Assembly: GCA_001683735.1 (NCBI GenBank)
Contig: LUGG01000025.1
Coordinates: forward strand, 1-64,000
Direction: 5' to 3'
Length of the DNA: 64,000 bases
Source: Grifola frondosa
Taxonomy: Eukaryota > Basidiomycota > Agaricomycetes > Polyporales > Grifolaceae
Positions 13,071 to 24,176 of the stretch are shown here, in pieces. The notes beneath the pieces are model-generated. The model made no database searches. It worked only from the letters and a program-made list of their open reading frames with translations, and had not been told where the DNA came from. The stretch's first letter is position 1. Every line of letters starts with the position of its first letter. A program made the position numbers and the translations under genes.

Positions 13071-15220
13071 CTACTTTCTAAGCCCAAGCGAAGAAAAGAA
13101 AGCCGAGTAGATATGTCCATCAAGCACCGACAGAATCAAGGAGCGCTTCAACATCGCGCCTGGAGGGCCGTCTTCCGCCCACGACTCCGCCAGGGCCTTC
13201 TTCAGCGCCTGCAGCTTCGCGCGCTTGCGCTCTCCGTCCTCGCCGAATGCCTTCGTGAGCACATCCTTGGCTTCGTTCCGCACGGCCTCCGGCGTGCCTA
13301 TAGGTGTGTAGCCAGTACGCAGGATCGGCAAAAGCCCCTTGCCAGTGCGCACCTCGATGAGCTCGTACGCGGCGTCGAGGTTGTGCGTGAGTGCACGGCA
13401 TTGAGTGGCTGGTCCACGGCGAAGGGCCAGAATATTCTAATGGTTGCGAGTTTGTAAGTGAATGGGAGCCAATGCAAGAGTACGCGTACTGTGGCATGCC
13501 TGCGGTTGTTGCCTCCAGCACGCCGTTGTGGCCACCGTGGGCTACGAACCAGCCCGTCGCCTGGAAAGAGGCATCTGTTTGAGGCTCGATGCAAAATACG
13601 ATGACATAAATGACACGTACAGAATGATCGAGAATCGTCTGCTGTGGGGTCCACGGTGAGAGCAAACCAAGTCTGTACTCGCGGACCTTCCGGGAAACCT
13701 CTTCAGGCACAACGGCTAATGGCGACGCGTGGCTCAAAATCTGCAAGAGTCGAAGTTCGGATGTGAGGCTATGCGGTCTTTGCGAATGACTTACGAAGGG
13801 GATCTTTAGCTCCATAACAACGTCAAGGAAAGCCCAAATGACATCCGGCCTTGCAGGCCAGAACATAGATCCGAACGATATCTGCGAGGGTCAGACATTG
13901 TGAGCCAAAGTCGTCGAATCTCAACGACATCGAACGACGGACATAAAGCAGCGAATGCGCTCCGTGGGACTCGAGGATCGAGTCCAGGAATTTCTGGATC
14001 TCGCTCCCCTCGCTCGACTGCTGCTTCTCGTGAGCGGCGGCATTCTTCCCGGAGGGCAGCAGCGGTCCGCAAACGGTGACGCTGCGAGAGGTCTGCGCGA
14101 ACCATTCCCTGACGGCGGCGACGCATTCTGGTTCGTACGCTTCTGCGCTGAGAAGGAGGACTCCATCGGATGCTTCGAGCGTGCTGGTACATAGAGTCAG
14201 AACCACAACGTCCGGCGGAAGTGGAGAAAGCTTACCCCTGGGCCATAAGCACGATCTTCGCAGCGAAGTCTTCAGGAAACGTGAACTAAAGCAGGAAACA
14301 TTGAACGGCTTGAACGCAGATATAGAGAGATAACTTACGTCTTGCGGGTGGTATTCATGGTCGTACATAGGCGGCAGTCCGGGAACGCGGACGACCGATC
14401 CATCACTGCCAAAGAGAACCTGGAAACAAACATGAATCACCCAATGCTGACAGCATAGCATACAACCTACCTCCATGGCGACCGAATTGAAAGGTCTTCC
14501 TGACCGTTTGACCTCGGCCTCCACTTTCGCAGCGAGGTTCCTTCTCTCCTCGCCACCAGGGCCAATACCGAAAAAGTAAAATAGGATATTGGTCGCGCCT
14601 GGTACCCAAGCGAATACCTTCGCTGACTTTTTGTTGAGTTTTTTGGCCGCGTTGAATGGAACGGTAGCGAAAAACTGTAATAATATGATAGAGACTTATT
14701 CGATCAATCAATTAACAAACTGGTAGGAACTTACGTCCACGATGGCTGCATCAGGGCTGCGAACGGAGTTGTACGAAGTACCGGTCTTCACGCATGTCAA
14801 TGGCTCCTCCGAAATGAGCTTGCTGTATGTGTCTTCAAATGCAGTGTCAAGAGTGTCTCCGCCGAAGTATTCTTGAGGGTTCTTCTGCAGCGCGATCACC
14901 CTGATGACTTGTAAGTCACATTGAAGACACAGCAGGACAACGTCAGTGCCCCACCTAATGCGATCGAGGAGATGCTCTTCGCCTGGCTCAAAGCTTCGCG
15001 ATATCTCAGACTTGATGCGATCGTAAAGTGCGACCGTAGTGAAGAATGTGACCACAATCATCCGCAGCCTGACCATTTGCGCCACCAATGTGCACATTGG
15101 TCGCGAATGTCCTGTAGCCACATCCCTCATTTATCAGCAAAGTACCCCAGTATCACGCGAAACCTGCTCACCCCAAACATCGTAAGAGAACACCACAATA
15201 TGTTTCGATGAAACTGTCAT
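13071..15220 (-). CDS. UDP-glycosyltransferase (GT1 family)
   Basis: About nine exons starting MTVSSKHIVVFSYDVWG at 15220. Conserved features in order: an N-terminal Rossmann half, VFAWVPGATNILFYFFG, VVRVPGLPPMYDHEY, LEASDGVLLLSAEAYEPE, PLLPSGKNAAA, then the nucleotide-sugar binding half with LLSPWTPQQTILDH, ATGWFVAHGGHNGVLEA and FWPFAVDQPLNAVH, matching the GT1 signature region. Fungal members transfer glucose or other sugars from UDP-sugar to small hydrophobic acceptors such as sterols, lipids or xenobiotics; the acceptor is unknown. Compared with copy B the C-terminal part lacks one base near 13389 and one near 13163. The latter replaces the normal SRRDVEALLDSVGA end, whose stop would be at 13120, by a tail ending at 13071. 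It is convergent with the bleomycin hydrolase gene and about 90 bp away. Confidence 0.88.
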
Positions 15221-15433
15221 GGGGAAGTGTTAGGGACTGCGTCTCCGCAATATGGGTATTTATGTGGATCCACAACGACAGCCACAGCACAAGTACATAA
15301 GTTCTAGCGCTCGAACATGCTGCCGCTTCCAACGTTATAGGTATACGGCATTGTTGTAGGGCAAAGAGTACATATGCTCACTGTGCTCACAAAGGAACGG
15401 GCATGAAAGTTGATCAATGGCTTTCTCATTGAG

Positions 15434-15748
15434 TCATGAGAAACTGTCTGAGGTCGTCCCCATTGGCTGCGGCGCTCTCGAGCATGCTTCCGAGAGCTTA
15501 TCTAGACAGACAGAAGGCAAATCAGACAAATATTTATAAGATAAACGTTTCTAAGATCGGTGGAGATTACCTAGCCCGAGGAGAATCGCCGTTCTCACAG
15601 CACTGTTGTAAGATGCCTTGTTATGCACAAACAACGCGCGTTTGCGTTGATCGACGCGCAGTATGCGCGATGGACAGCATTGTTCACAAATAAGGCGGAC
15701 AACTTGATCATCCGTATACATGTAGATACATACGACTGCGTCCGGCAT
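15434..15748 (-). CDS. Small hypothetical protein, two exons
   Basis: Reads MPDAVVCIYMYTDDQVVRL from 15748, with a donor after 15571 (CTAG/GTAAT) and a pyrimidine-rich TAG acceptor before 15501, giving about 82 residues and a stop at 15434. An upstream extension to 15835 is also open. The product is unknown. Support is only moderate: the same structure exists in copy B at 53.5 kb, but there the frame stops early (after RLICG), so the exon may not be under selection. Confidence 0.3.
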
Positions 15749-15835
15749 GGTAAGCATCAACCTGGACAAAATCCGTAAGTTTTTTTTATCAACATTGGTA
15801 CGAAGCTCTGCGCCATATAGTAATAGACCACTCAA

Positions 15836-16023
15836 ACCTGACTTCGACTGTCGTTCAGTTGAACGTCCTACGTGAGCGCCAATTCGCTACGGAGGAGTGC
15901 ACGTACGGACGGGCAGAGCTTCGGGCATCGGCGAAGTCGTTTGGAGGTGAGAAAGTAACACATGATATAATAAATAATTCTTCACCTGCATGTTCCAGTA
16001 TCTATGCTGAGGAATCTCAAGTA
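15836..16023. other. Intergenic, nothing recognised
   Basis: Upstream region of the small gene. It contains a short block (15832-15910) that resembles 53385-53490 in the same orientation, unlike the inverted duplicate beside it. Confidence 0.4.
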
Positions 16024-16341
16024 CTACTTGACGTCTGAATGCAAAACATCAATGAGACTTTGGCCGCATAGAGTCCATATCTCTCGATTCACACCCGGAG
16101 ATTCCAGTGTGTTGTGATGTGCTACGAGGTTGAATGGAAGGTCTGAACAGACATTGAGAAGATCGATCAACGCTTTCGGCTTCGTCCACAAGACACGAGG
16201 GGCGGGTTCGCAAAATGCTTTGCAGAAACGAGCTGATAGCGACAGTGACTGCCTATTTTCTGCAATAGCCTCTTAGGAGCTAGCAAGATCAGGTAGGAGC
16301 TGGTGAAATATATGGGCGACAACATCGTAGGTCTCGAGGGC
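16024..16341 (-). pseudogene. F-box protein relic
   Basis: One minus-strand frame reads YDVVAHIFHQLLPDLASS, a stop, then LSLSARFCKAFCEPAPRVLW and a further 60 residues to a stop at 16024. The spacing of hydrophobic residues and the pattern (C/S)-K-A-F-x-EPA-x-x-x-LW are typical of the F-box start of Agaricomycete F-box proteins, which recruit substrates to SCF ubiquitin ligases. No start codon, an internal stop and no LRR part: a fragment or pseudogene. Confidence 0.5.
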
Positions 16342-16597
16342 CCTGTGCGGATGTGGCGCGGCGCACATTTACTTCGACCTGAGGGACACCGTTGAGAGGT
16401 ATTTTTCAGGAGCTACCCCTTCGGCTTATATCCGTCAGTAAACCAGCCACTGTGGACATAGTTAAAAACCAAGGTCTGACAATGTTGACAGTGTAATTGT
16501 GGCGCCTGGAAGTAGTAATGATGCTTACATAATTCGAGAAACCTCATTGCTAAACTCCTGCGGTTTGAAAACGTTTACTTTCTCTCTCGTGTCACTC

Positions 16598-18228
16598 ATG
16601 CAATCATCCCATGAGAATGATCCTATTGTCAGGATTCGCGAGCTCAAGACAGACCGCGTAAACTTCACCCTTCAAAATGTTGACCTTGCGTACGTCCCTG
16701 CGTTCCTCTATGCTTTCGAATCCTGACGCTTTATAGATTCGCAAACTCGTTCCGGAGAGTCATGATGGCCGACCTACCCACCGTCGGTGAGCAGTTCCTT
16801 CCACATTCTGTTCAGGACTTGGTTTTGACCCAGTGTAGCCATCGACATGGTGGAGATCGAGTCGAACACTACAGTGTTACCGGATGAATTCATTGCGCAC
16901 CGACTCGGAATGGTGCCACTCATCAGCACGAACTGCGACGAGGGAATGCGCTATACCCGCGTACGCTTCTTCCTCCTCCCATCGGCTTGCGGCTTGTCCT
17001 GACTGCCTCCCAATAGGACTGCACATGTGACGATCGATGTCAGTTTTGCGCCGTAGAGCTAGTCTTGAATGTGGCATGTACCGACGATGGACGCACGATG
17101 GACGTGACCAGTGCGATGCTTGAAGTAGTGCCAAGCGCGGGCAGTGGTGGTTTCGGCGGATACAATTCAGACATGGAGGGTGGCGACGAGCTTGCAAAGC
17201 GCGGGGAGAACTTTGGACATCCTGTAGGAAAGGGTACGTCCGCATGTTTCTGGGTTCTTAAAGAGGTTGACTCTGTTATGCATTTGTGGTGTAGGCGATG
17301 CGTCTGCCTCACCCGTTCTGATATGCAAGATACGGAAGGGCAGGAGCTCAAACTTCGATGCATAGCCAAAAAGGTACATAGCGATCTCTTCCTTCTCCCA
17401 CCCTAAACCTACAGTATGTCGTGTTCTCCTAGGGAATTGCGAAGGAACACGCGAAATGGTCACCATGCTCGGCGGTCTCCTTCGAGTACGACCCGTACAA
17501 CAAACTGCGGCACACATCATACTGGTTCGAGTCCGACGAACGCGCAGAATGGCCTTTGAGTGACAACGCACAGGAGGAGGAGCCCCCGCGTGACGATGTT
17601 CCATTTGACTTCACCGCGAAACCGGAGAAATTCTACATGGAGGTGGAGACAGACGGGAGCCTTGGCCCGAAGGAAGTGGTCATGAAGGTCAGTTTGCCTC
17701 CCTCCACCCCAGTGCTTTCTGCTCCCTGTCTTACGTGATGCACACAGGGTTTGCAAGAGCTCCAGACAAAACTTGCCAATCTCATCCTTGGCCTCAAGTC
17801 GGAGCCCGAGCTCGACGGGATTCAAGGAGGTGACGTCGCGATGGGAGGTGCGAGTGGGCAAAATGGCCGCCCTCCTGGCGGTGGAGGCGGTGGGGGATGG
17901 GGGCAGCAGCAGGGGGTGGGGGATGGAGCCCAAGCGCTGCAGGCGGGGGAGGAGTGTGGGGCACCAGCCCGGCTCGAGGTGGTGGCGGTGGCTGGAGCCC
18001 AAGTCGAACGGGGGAACGGGGGGAGGTGGCGGATGGGGCGGTAGCCCCCCTCGTGCTTCAGGCGGCGGTGGCGGCGGGTGGAGCCCAGCGCCTGCTGTGG
18101 GCGGCGCATGGGGTGGTGTTCCCGCCTCGGGATGGGGAGCCCCGACTGGGGGGGACTCCGCAGGCGGGGCGGGCTCGAATACTGGATGGGGTAGTCCGGC
18201 GCAGCAGCAGAATGGGTGGAATGTTTAG
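16598..18228 (+). CDS. RPB3: DNA-directed RNA polymerase II subunit RPB3
   Basis: Starts [20 protein letters not shown] at 16598. The N-terminal alpha-like dimerization motif [19 protein letters not shown] and the zinc loop [11 protein letters not shown] are those of RPB3, which pairs with RPB11 to nucleate Pol II assembly. Exon junctions lie after NVDLA, PTV and RYTR, among others. The C-terminal part ([36 protein letters not shown]) is also conserved. After it comes a long Gly/Trp-rich tail with units like GGGGGWSP, ending NGWNV at 18228. Keeping the tail coding requires two one-base corrections in G runs between 17880 and 18030; without them the frame ends earlier. The tail is unusual compared with yeast Rpb3. 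Confidence 0.92.
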
Positions 18229-18406
18229 GGTGTACGTTATTCATTATTTTGTATTTTACATGGTTCCCCATACAAGGTATTAATGATTTGTGTTGTATGA
18301 TACGGGTGGTTAATTACTCATGCTTCAAGTCACTTGATTGAGTGACGAAAGAAATCATGCACCTCACTAGGTAATATCTTACATGAGAGATAGCCTAATA
18401 TTTCAC
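18229..18406. other. Convergent 3' ends, no gene
   Basis: Shared 3' UTR space between RPB3 (+) and the MscS-type channel (-). AT-rich with possible poly(A) signals; nothing else seen. Confidence 0.5.
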
Positions 18407-21400
18407 CTAAGGTCCGTAATTCCCATCAAAGGTAACTGCCCTGGGTGTTTTCATCTCCATTTCCTCGGTATACTGTGATAGCCCTGGGGGGCCTGGCATC
18501 GGAGGAGGCATAGGAACAGGACCGGATCGGGGTCTCGCTGTGTCAGATGGTATGGTATCCCTGCGAGGTGCCGCCATATGCAACTATGAAAGGAATATAT
18601 CAATCAGGCAGGATGGCCAACGGAACCACGGAACCACTTACCTCGTCAGATTCATCAAACACGTCCTGCGAAGAGTCGACTGCAGCAGTATCGATGAGTC
18701 GGGACGAAGGGATGTGGAATATGAGGACGTACGCAGAACGGCATTCGAGTCTGTGAGCGCCCAGTTGGCATTAGGTATCCGTAGTTCCTGCAAACCACCT
18801 GCGGATTGCTGCCGTTGTGGTTGTTCGGTCTCCTGCTCTTGTTTAACGACGTCGTCCCATGGGACAAGGGTGTATCTCGAAGGGGGAGGCTTCGCATGAG
18901 GGTTGCCCGACGGTCCGTATATCTGCACTTTTTCCAGGGATGACTTCAGTGCACATATCCATTTGTTGCGGCGCTGTGCTGCGAAACAGAAGTATAATTT
19001 GAATGGACGGTTGTTGCAGCGGAATATATCACTACCTTTCAGCGCGCCTTGCTGCCAGTTATTCTTATACTTTATATCCGATCGAAGCGTCATTTTTTCC
19101 TGCCCAGGCATGTCTACCATGGGACTAAGCGGGGAGAGTAAGATGACAGAGACTGACACATACCAACCACGAAGACGTCGAATACCGGCTGATAATCCCG
19201 TCGCTCCAGTTGGAGGAACGCTATCATCAATTCCCGCAAACGTTCGATTTGTTCAAAGTTGGTGGCGTATGCCTGTAAAAAAAAAAAAGGAAAAGAACTT
19301 AGTCATTGAGATTTGATGCGACGAATATTACACATACAACGTCAAACTCAAATGGCTCCGACATCTATCGTATCAGTGAGTAAAATACTACGCGAGGTCT
19401 ACCAACCGTACCTGAGGACTGCGACGAATATTTTGAATAAACTGGACGAACAGCGTCAGATACTTTAATCACGTCATGGTGTGATCACTCACCTTTTCAT
19501 TTAAAACAGTATTCGGCGCCTGCACAAGACACGAATTGGAGTCAAGAAATATGGTACTCAACAGGCGGATCTCCTTGACAATGTATGTCTCCGTTCCGAC
19601 CGTTACCCTGTCCCCGACGTCGTATGGGTGCTTGACAAACAAGAATATGATACTAGTGAGCACTTCCGCGAGACTCGATCCAATGAGCCAGCTCAGACCT
19701 GCATACCCATACCCATCAGCATGTATATAATGAAATGCACTATGTATGCTCACCGAGAATCAAAGTCCCGGCACCAGTGATGAGGGTGAGAAATTCTGCT
19801 TCCTGTGACAGAAAAAAATATTCAGCGACAATCTGCCACACGAAGATGATTCATTCTGACCAATGCAACTGCTATGATCATGATGGCGACAATAACGTAA
19901 ACACTCATGAGGATGTTATCCAAGCGACCAACGGCACTGTCCAGGTCGCGCATGGAGTGCTCGATCGACAGCTGCTCACGGTGGCATTCCCTGCACGAAA
20001 ATCATTAGATACCGGAGGGCAAGTTTCATAGACACCACGTACATGCAAGCCATCTCGATTTCATCTCTGCTTACATCGCCGTTCACGTCCTTGTCAAAAA
20101 TAGCGAAGGCGGCGTCTGCGTCATCTGGCGTCGGGAAGAATCGCGCGATGTCTTCTACGATGAGGTAATCGGCACCCGGTCTTACGAATGAGTAGAATAG
20201 ACGACGAGCAAGCTAAAAACATGCATAAGACAAGGGTCCGTAGCCTCAAATGATGCGACGAACTAATCTCGATTTGTTCGTAGACCCCAGTGCTGTTTGA
20301 ACCATAGCCTGTGGCGAATTTGGTTGCAGCACAGAACTAATATGTTGTTCCTCAGCTCAATCCCGGTACAGAAACATTGAAAAAAGGCTAACCTGCCCGC
20401 TATCTCGGATGCAACATTGCCCAAAACGGTGGTAGTCGTCGTAGCAGCATATCTGACTCCTTTCAACGCCTTCTTGAAGAATTTCTTCGGGTTTAGCGAA
20501 ACTCTCTTATCCGCAGGCCCATCACGGAGGGTATCAGAGCGGCCGGGTATATCACTCGAGTGCTGGTATAACGTCATCAGGACTCTGACTGCGAACTTCT
20601 GCGCAGCGATGCGCTCTTCGCACCATGCCGATCAAAAAAATAAACTTGCTGTGAAGATAGAACACCCACCGGCATAGGATCGCTCGTGGAACTTGCCTGC
20701 GATCCACTGAATGGCGAATTTCTCGAAGAGCAACAGCGCCGCGCACAAGAACAGCGCAAACAATAACTTTGCAATGGTATCGATGATATGCACGCTCTCG
20801 CTGCTAGCGTCACTTTCTTGTCGGCCATTGATGAGAGCATTGAAGGACACCCAACAGGTGAGCGCCCACGAGAATAGCGCTACATATCTAGATTGATGCG
20901 GGATGAAGAAATTTTCGGAACAACCAGCCCGTAGACGTACCTATAGAGCGCATCAAGCCAATCGATGTACCGTCGACTGCCTACTGCGACCACTCCGATG
21001 GTGTGTCGGGCCACGCGCGGCAAGACCATGCTAATACCAACAGTTCCAAAAACAAACAACGAAGAGATCATCGCTTTACTCACGAGACCGCCAGGGAACC
21101 CCACCAGCCTGAAATCAGAATGAGATATGCTCGTCAGATCTTAATACTAGTGTGTGATCCGTGGACATACCACCCCACGCGACGCTAAGCCATATACTCC
21201 ACCACATCAGCTTTACGCCATATACCTGCAAGACGCGGAATCAGCTATGGAATAGCCATGAGGGCTAATCGTAAAGACCCAACCTGTGCATTCGGAAATT
21301 TGGTGAACTGCAGGATGCCCGGGATCCACAGCAGCCCAAGCACAGGCACGATGAACAAAGTCCACCGCGTCACGATCGACACATTCAACAAATAATTATA

Positions 21401-21856
21401 AAACCTCGAAAACTACTCGCACCGCACAAACCAGCTCAGCGCCCCCTCGCCACTTCCGCAAGCAGACACACGTACCCTGTTGCTCGGCAGGTCGCCCTCC
21501 GCGTACACCAAATGCACGTTACTCGCATTGCGCGAATCGAACTGCTCGTACGAGTGCTCGAACTTCTTCAGGCCCGCGAGCATATCCCAGCCCCCGCCCC
21601 TGCTGCCCCGCGGGCGAAACTCCGTGCTCTCAGCCGGCTCGGGCATCTTGGGGTACTGACGAAGCGGCTGCGACATCGAATCCTCCGCGAGGTGCACGCG
21701 CCGGCTGGCACGATGACTCGCGAGCAGCGGCCGCGTCTGCTGCGATGGCAGCGGCGGATACGCAGGCGTGCTCGCGCCCTCCCGGAATGGCGAGTTCGAC
21801 TGCAAGGGTATCGACATGGAGTCTCTGCGATCATCCTCAAACGCAGATTCAGACAT
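18407..21856 (-). CDS. MscS-family mechanosensitive channel with EF-hand
   Basis: Many-exon gene beginning [18 protein letters not shown], with a polar N-terminal region followed by several membrane helices ([48 protein letters not shown]). A canonical EF-hand loop ([13 protein letters not shown]) precedes the MscS core: two helices ([32 protein letters not shown]) and the beta domain [18 protein letters not shown]. This architecture is that of fission yeast Msy1/Msy2, endoplasmic-reticulum channels that shape the calcium response to hypo-osmotic shock. A Pro-rich C-terminal tail ends DGNYGP at 18407. The frame seems clean over the parts I traced. Confidence 0.88.
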
Positions 21857-22347
21857 GGTTGATTATACGGCTAGACACCCAAAGTTCATTCAGATCAAGG
21901 TTGGAGACCGAAACATGCGACAAACTAGCTAACACTATGTGGCGGCGGCGAGTGCTGGAATGACAGTTGAGCTCAGAGCTCGAGCAGATGGAAAGCCAGA
22001 AAGGGTAGAATTAGCGTTATCTTCAAAGTGAGACTCTGCAAGGACCAGCCGGATGCAGAAACGAAGCCCAATGGCAGATATCGACAAATTGGGCAAGGAG
22101 GAGAATCGTTGCAAACGCGTTGGCGCGCGGCTACGCGTCCGCGTCGCGACGCGCAGAGGTAAATCTCAAAACACAACCGTCCCTAAAATCACAGATCCGG
22201 GGTCTCCGCAGCCACACCTACCGATTCCGCGAGCGAAAAACGATTATTGAATTTAGAGTAGGATCCGATGATAAGCGTGAAGCAAAACATAACGAACTAT
22301 ACGAATGATAATCAAAGACATCGTGTGGTAACATGAGAAGAAAACTA
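21857..22347. other. Intergenic, promoter of the MscS-type gene
   Basis: About 490 bp between two minus-strand genes. It holds the 5' region of the channel gene and the 3' end of the SNARE gene; no further coding signal. Confidence 0.4.
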
Positions 22348-24176
22348 TCATCTAAATGGCCGTCGACGTAGGAGAGGAAATGGTAGCGAGTCGCGCGCAG
22401 GAGAGACCGTGGGTATTGTCGGAGGTGAGGGGAGTGTTGATGAGAGGTCAGGAGACGACGAAGGTGGGTGATGCCGTCGAGGTTTGAATATGAGTGCGAT
22501 AATGAGGCCGAAGATGATGAGAAGAAGAAGAAATATGCATTGTCTCCTTCCAGTATTCTTTTGGTACCTGTGATTCAACATCAACAATCCGAAGGTCGCA
22601 GAAATGTGGCAATTCCGATGAATGAGGAACGTCTGCACACCTCGTGGCCACGTTCAACTCTTTGACAGCTTCCGACATCTGAACAGCAGTTTGCTCAATG
22701 TTGTATTCGACGCTGTCCAGCAGAGTGCCTTGATCTATCACCAAAGCAGACAAGTCTTTGAAGAGTTCAGCCAGTGATGCAATTGACTTGGCAATTTCCG
22801 TCAGCTCTCGGTCTCGTGTTCGCAGATCAACATCAGGCGCCAGCAAGTCTTGCGCTATCGACCCGCTGCGAGACTAGAATACGCATGCCCTGATTAGCAG
22901 AACTCGTACCAAACCGCCGACAAACAGCCGTTCGACGGTAAACATGACCCACGGCAGCAGCCGCCTCGACGTCTTCGTCGACAGCAGACAACCCTTCTGA
23001 TCCCTTCAGGGATACGACGCCCGACGCGATGAGCAGGTCCTGGTTCTTTATCGCATGACCTTGCAGTTCTGTGCAGCACAAGGTCAGCGTCGATCGTCGT
23101 CTCGACCAAAATCGTAACCGACTGACTTTCCATGTAGACTCGCTGTTTCTTCCGGAATGTGGCGCTCAATTCCTGAACCTTGGCAGCCAGGCCTCGCTGC
23201 ACGTTCTTCGACGCCAAGTCCTCATGGTGCGACTGGCCAGCATGGGAAGGAGGGAAGGCGTGGGGTGGCGCCGTCCCGATCCGTTGAATCAATGCATGAC
23301 ACTGGCGAAATTCCTGTTCCAAACAAGGAGAGGGAAATCATCATGTTTGGTGAAGTCCCATTTCACAGAAGCGAAGGAACCCCGAGTGTCCCGAACCTTG
23401 GCTCTAACATCCTGGCTACCTGGCGGCGCCAAAGTGGGGATTCCGCGTATTGTACGGATACTCATATGCACCGCACCGGGATGGTCGGTGGACAGCAAAG
23501 TGAACAATTTGTCCCGGTCAAACCGGTCGTAAGCGTGGAGCATATCCGGCCGTCCGACCGGTGCCATCCCCTCCCAGGAAAGCCACGCCGGGACAGGAAC
23601 CAAACTTCATAGGGCTTAAGCCAAATGTACATGCCTTGGTGATTTCCGTGGTCGCAGCTTCAATTTCTCGCTCCTCAACGGATCGGTCCGTGAATCCAGG
23701 CAGTACATGTTTCGCGTGCAATCGGTCGAGTAACGCGACTGGAAAACAAGCGGGATGAGATGAGCCAGAACGGAGGACGTCTCGGAGCCATTGGACCCAC
23801 GAGGAATTGGATAGAACGAGTAGAAGATGGCACATACTTTTAGCCTGTGTGCCAGCGAGGATCCCTCCACTTGGTCGGCGATATCCACCCTGTCGATCGC
23901 GATAGATTAGCTCGATATACGATGGTACGCCAGCTAGTGTGTGGGCGGGGGGTGAGGTCACCATTTAGGCGGAAGGTCTGCGTCTATGGATATATGCGTG
24001 GAGTGGGCATCGATGAGGCCTTCGCGCTCGTCGTCGGCGTCGTTCTGCTGGTCGTCGTAGTGTGTGACGATGCGAGAGCGGCGGAAGCGCGAGGAGCCTG
24101 CGCGCGAGTCCCTATAGGAGATGAAAAGGAGAGTCCTGGAGCGGGTCGTAGGGGACGATGAGGAGGACGAAGACAT
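22348..24176 (-). CDS. TLG2: t-SNARE, syntaxin-16/Tlg2 type
   Basis: Starts MSSSSSSSPTTRSRTLLFIS then YRDSRA, the usual N-terminal start of Tlg2/syntaxin-16, a Qa-SNARE for endosome-to-TGN traffic that binds the SM protein Vps45. Next come ADLPPKW/VDIADQVE, LDRLHAKHVLPGFTDRS, FRQCHALIQRIG (Habc domain) and the SNARE helix ELTEIAKSIASLAELFKDLS to VKELNVAT. A membrane anchor, CIFLLLLIIFGLIIALIF, precedes a Pro/Ser tail ending at 22348. The intron between ITKA and EFRQCHAL is about 290 bases, far longer than the others. The exon VDIADQVEG/ILAGTQAK needs one extra base near 23868 (a G run) to stay in frame. Confidence 0.85.

Larger units (their letters stand above)
12901..15830 (+). repeat. Segmental duplication, copy A (partner at 53.5-56.3 kb, inverted)
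   Basis: From the start of the last bleomycin-hydrolase intron through the glycosyltransferase gene to the small gene at 15.4-15.7 kb, the sequence reappears in reverse orientation at 53.5-56.32 kb with clearly visible but moderate divergence. Copy A is probably the original, because it is continuous with the full bleomycin hydrolase gene, whereas copy B carries only that gene's last exon. Similarity stops abruptly at about 12901 (ACCCCATG). Confidence 0.9.

Noticed and set aside
13071..15220. Glycosyltransferase and bleomycin hydrolase as a functional gene cluster
   Set aside because: Their adjacency is conserved in the duplicate only because the segment was copied; the products have unrelated known roles.
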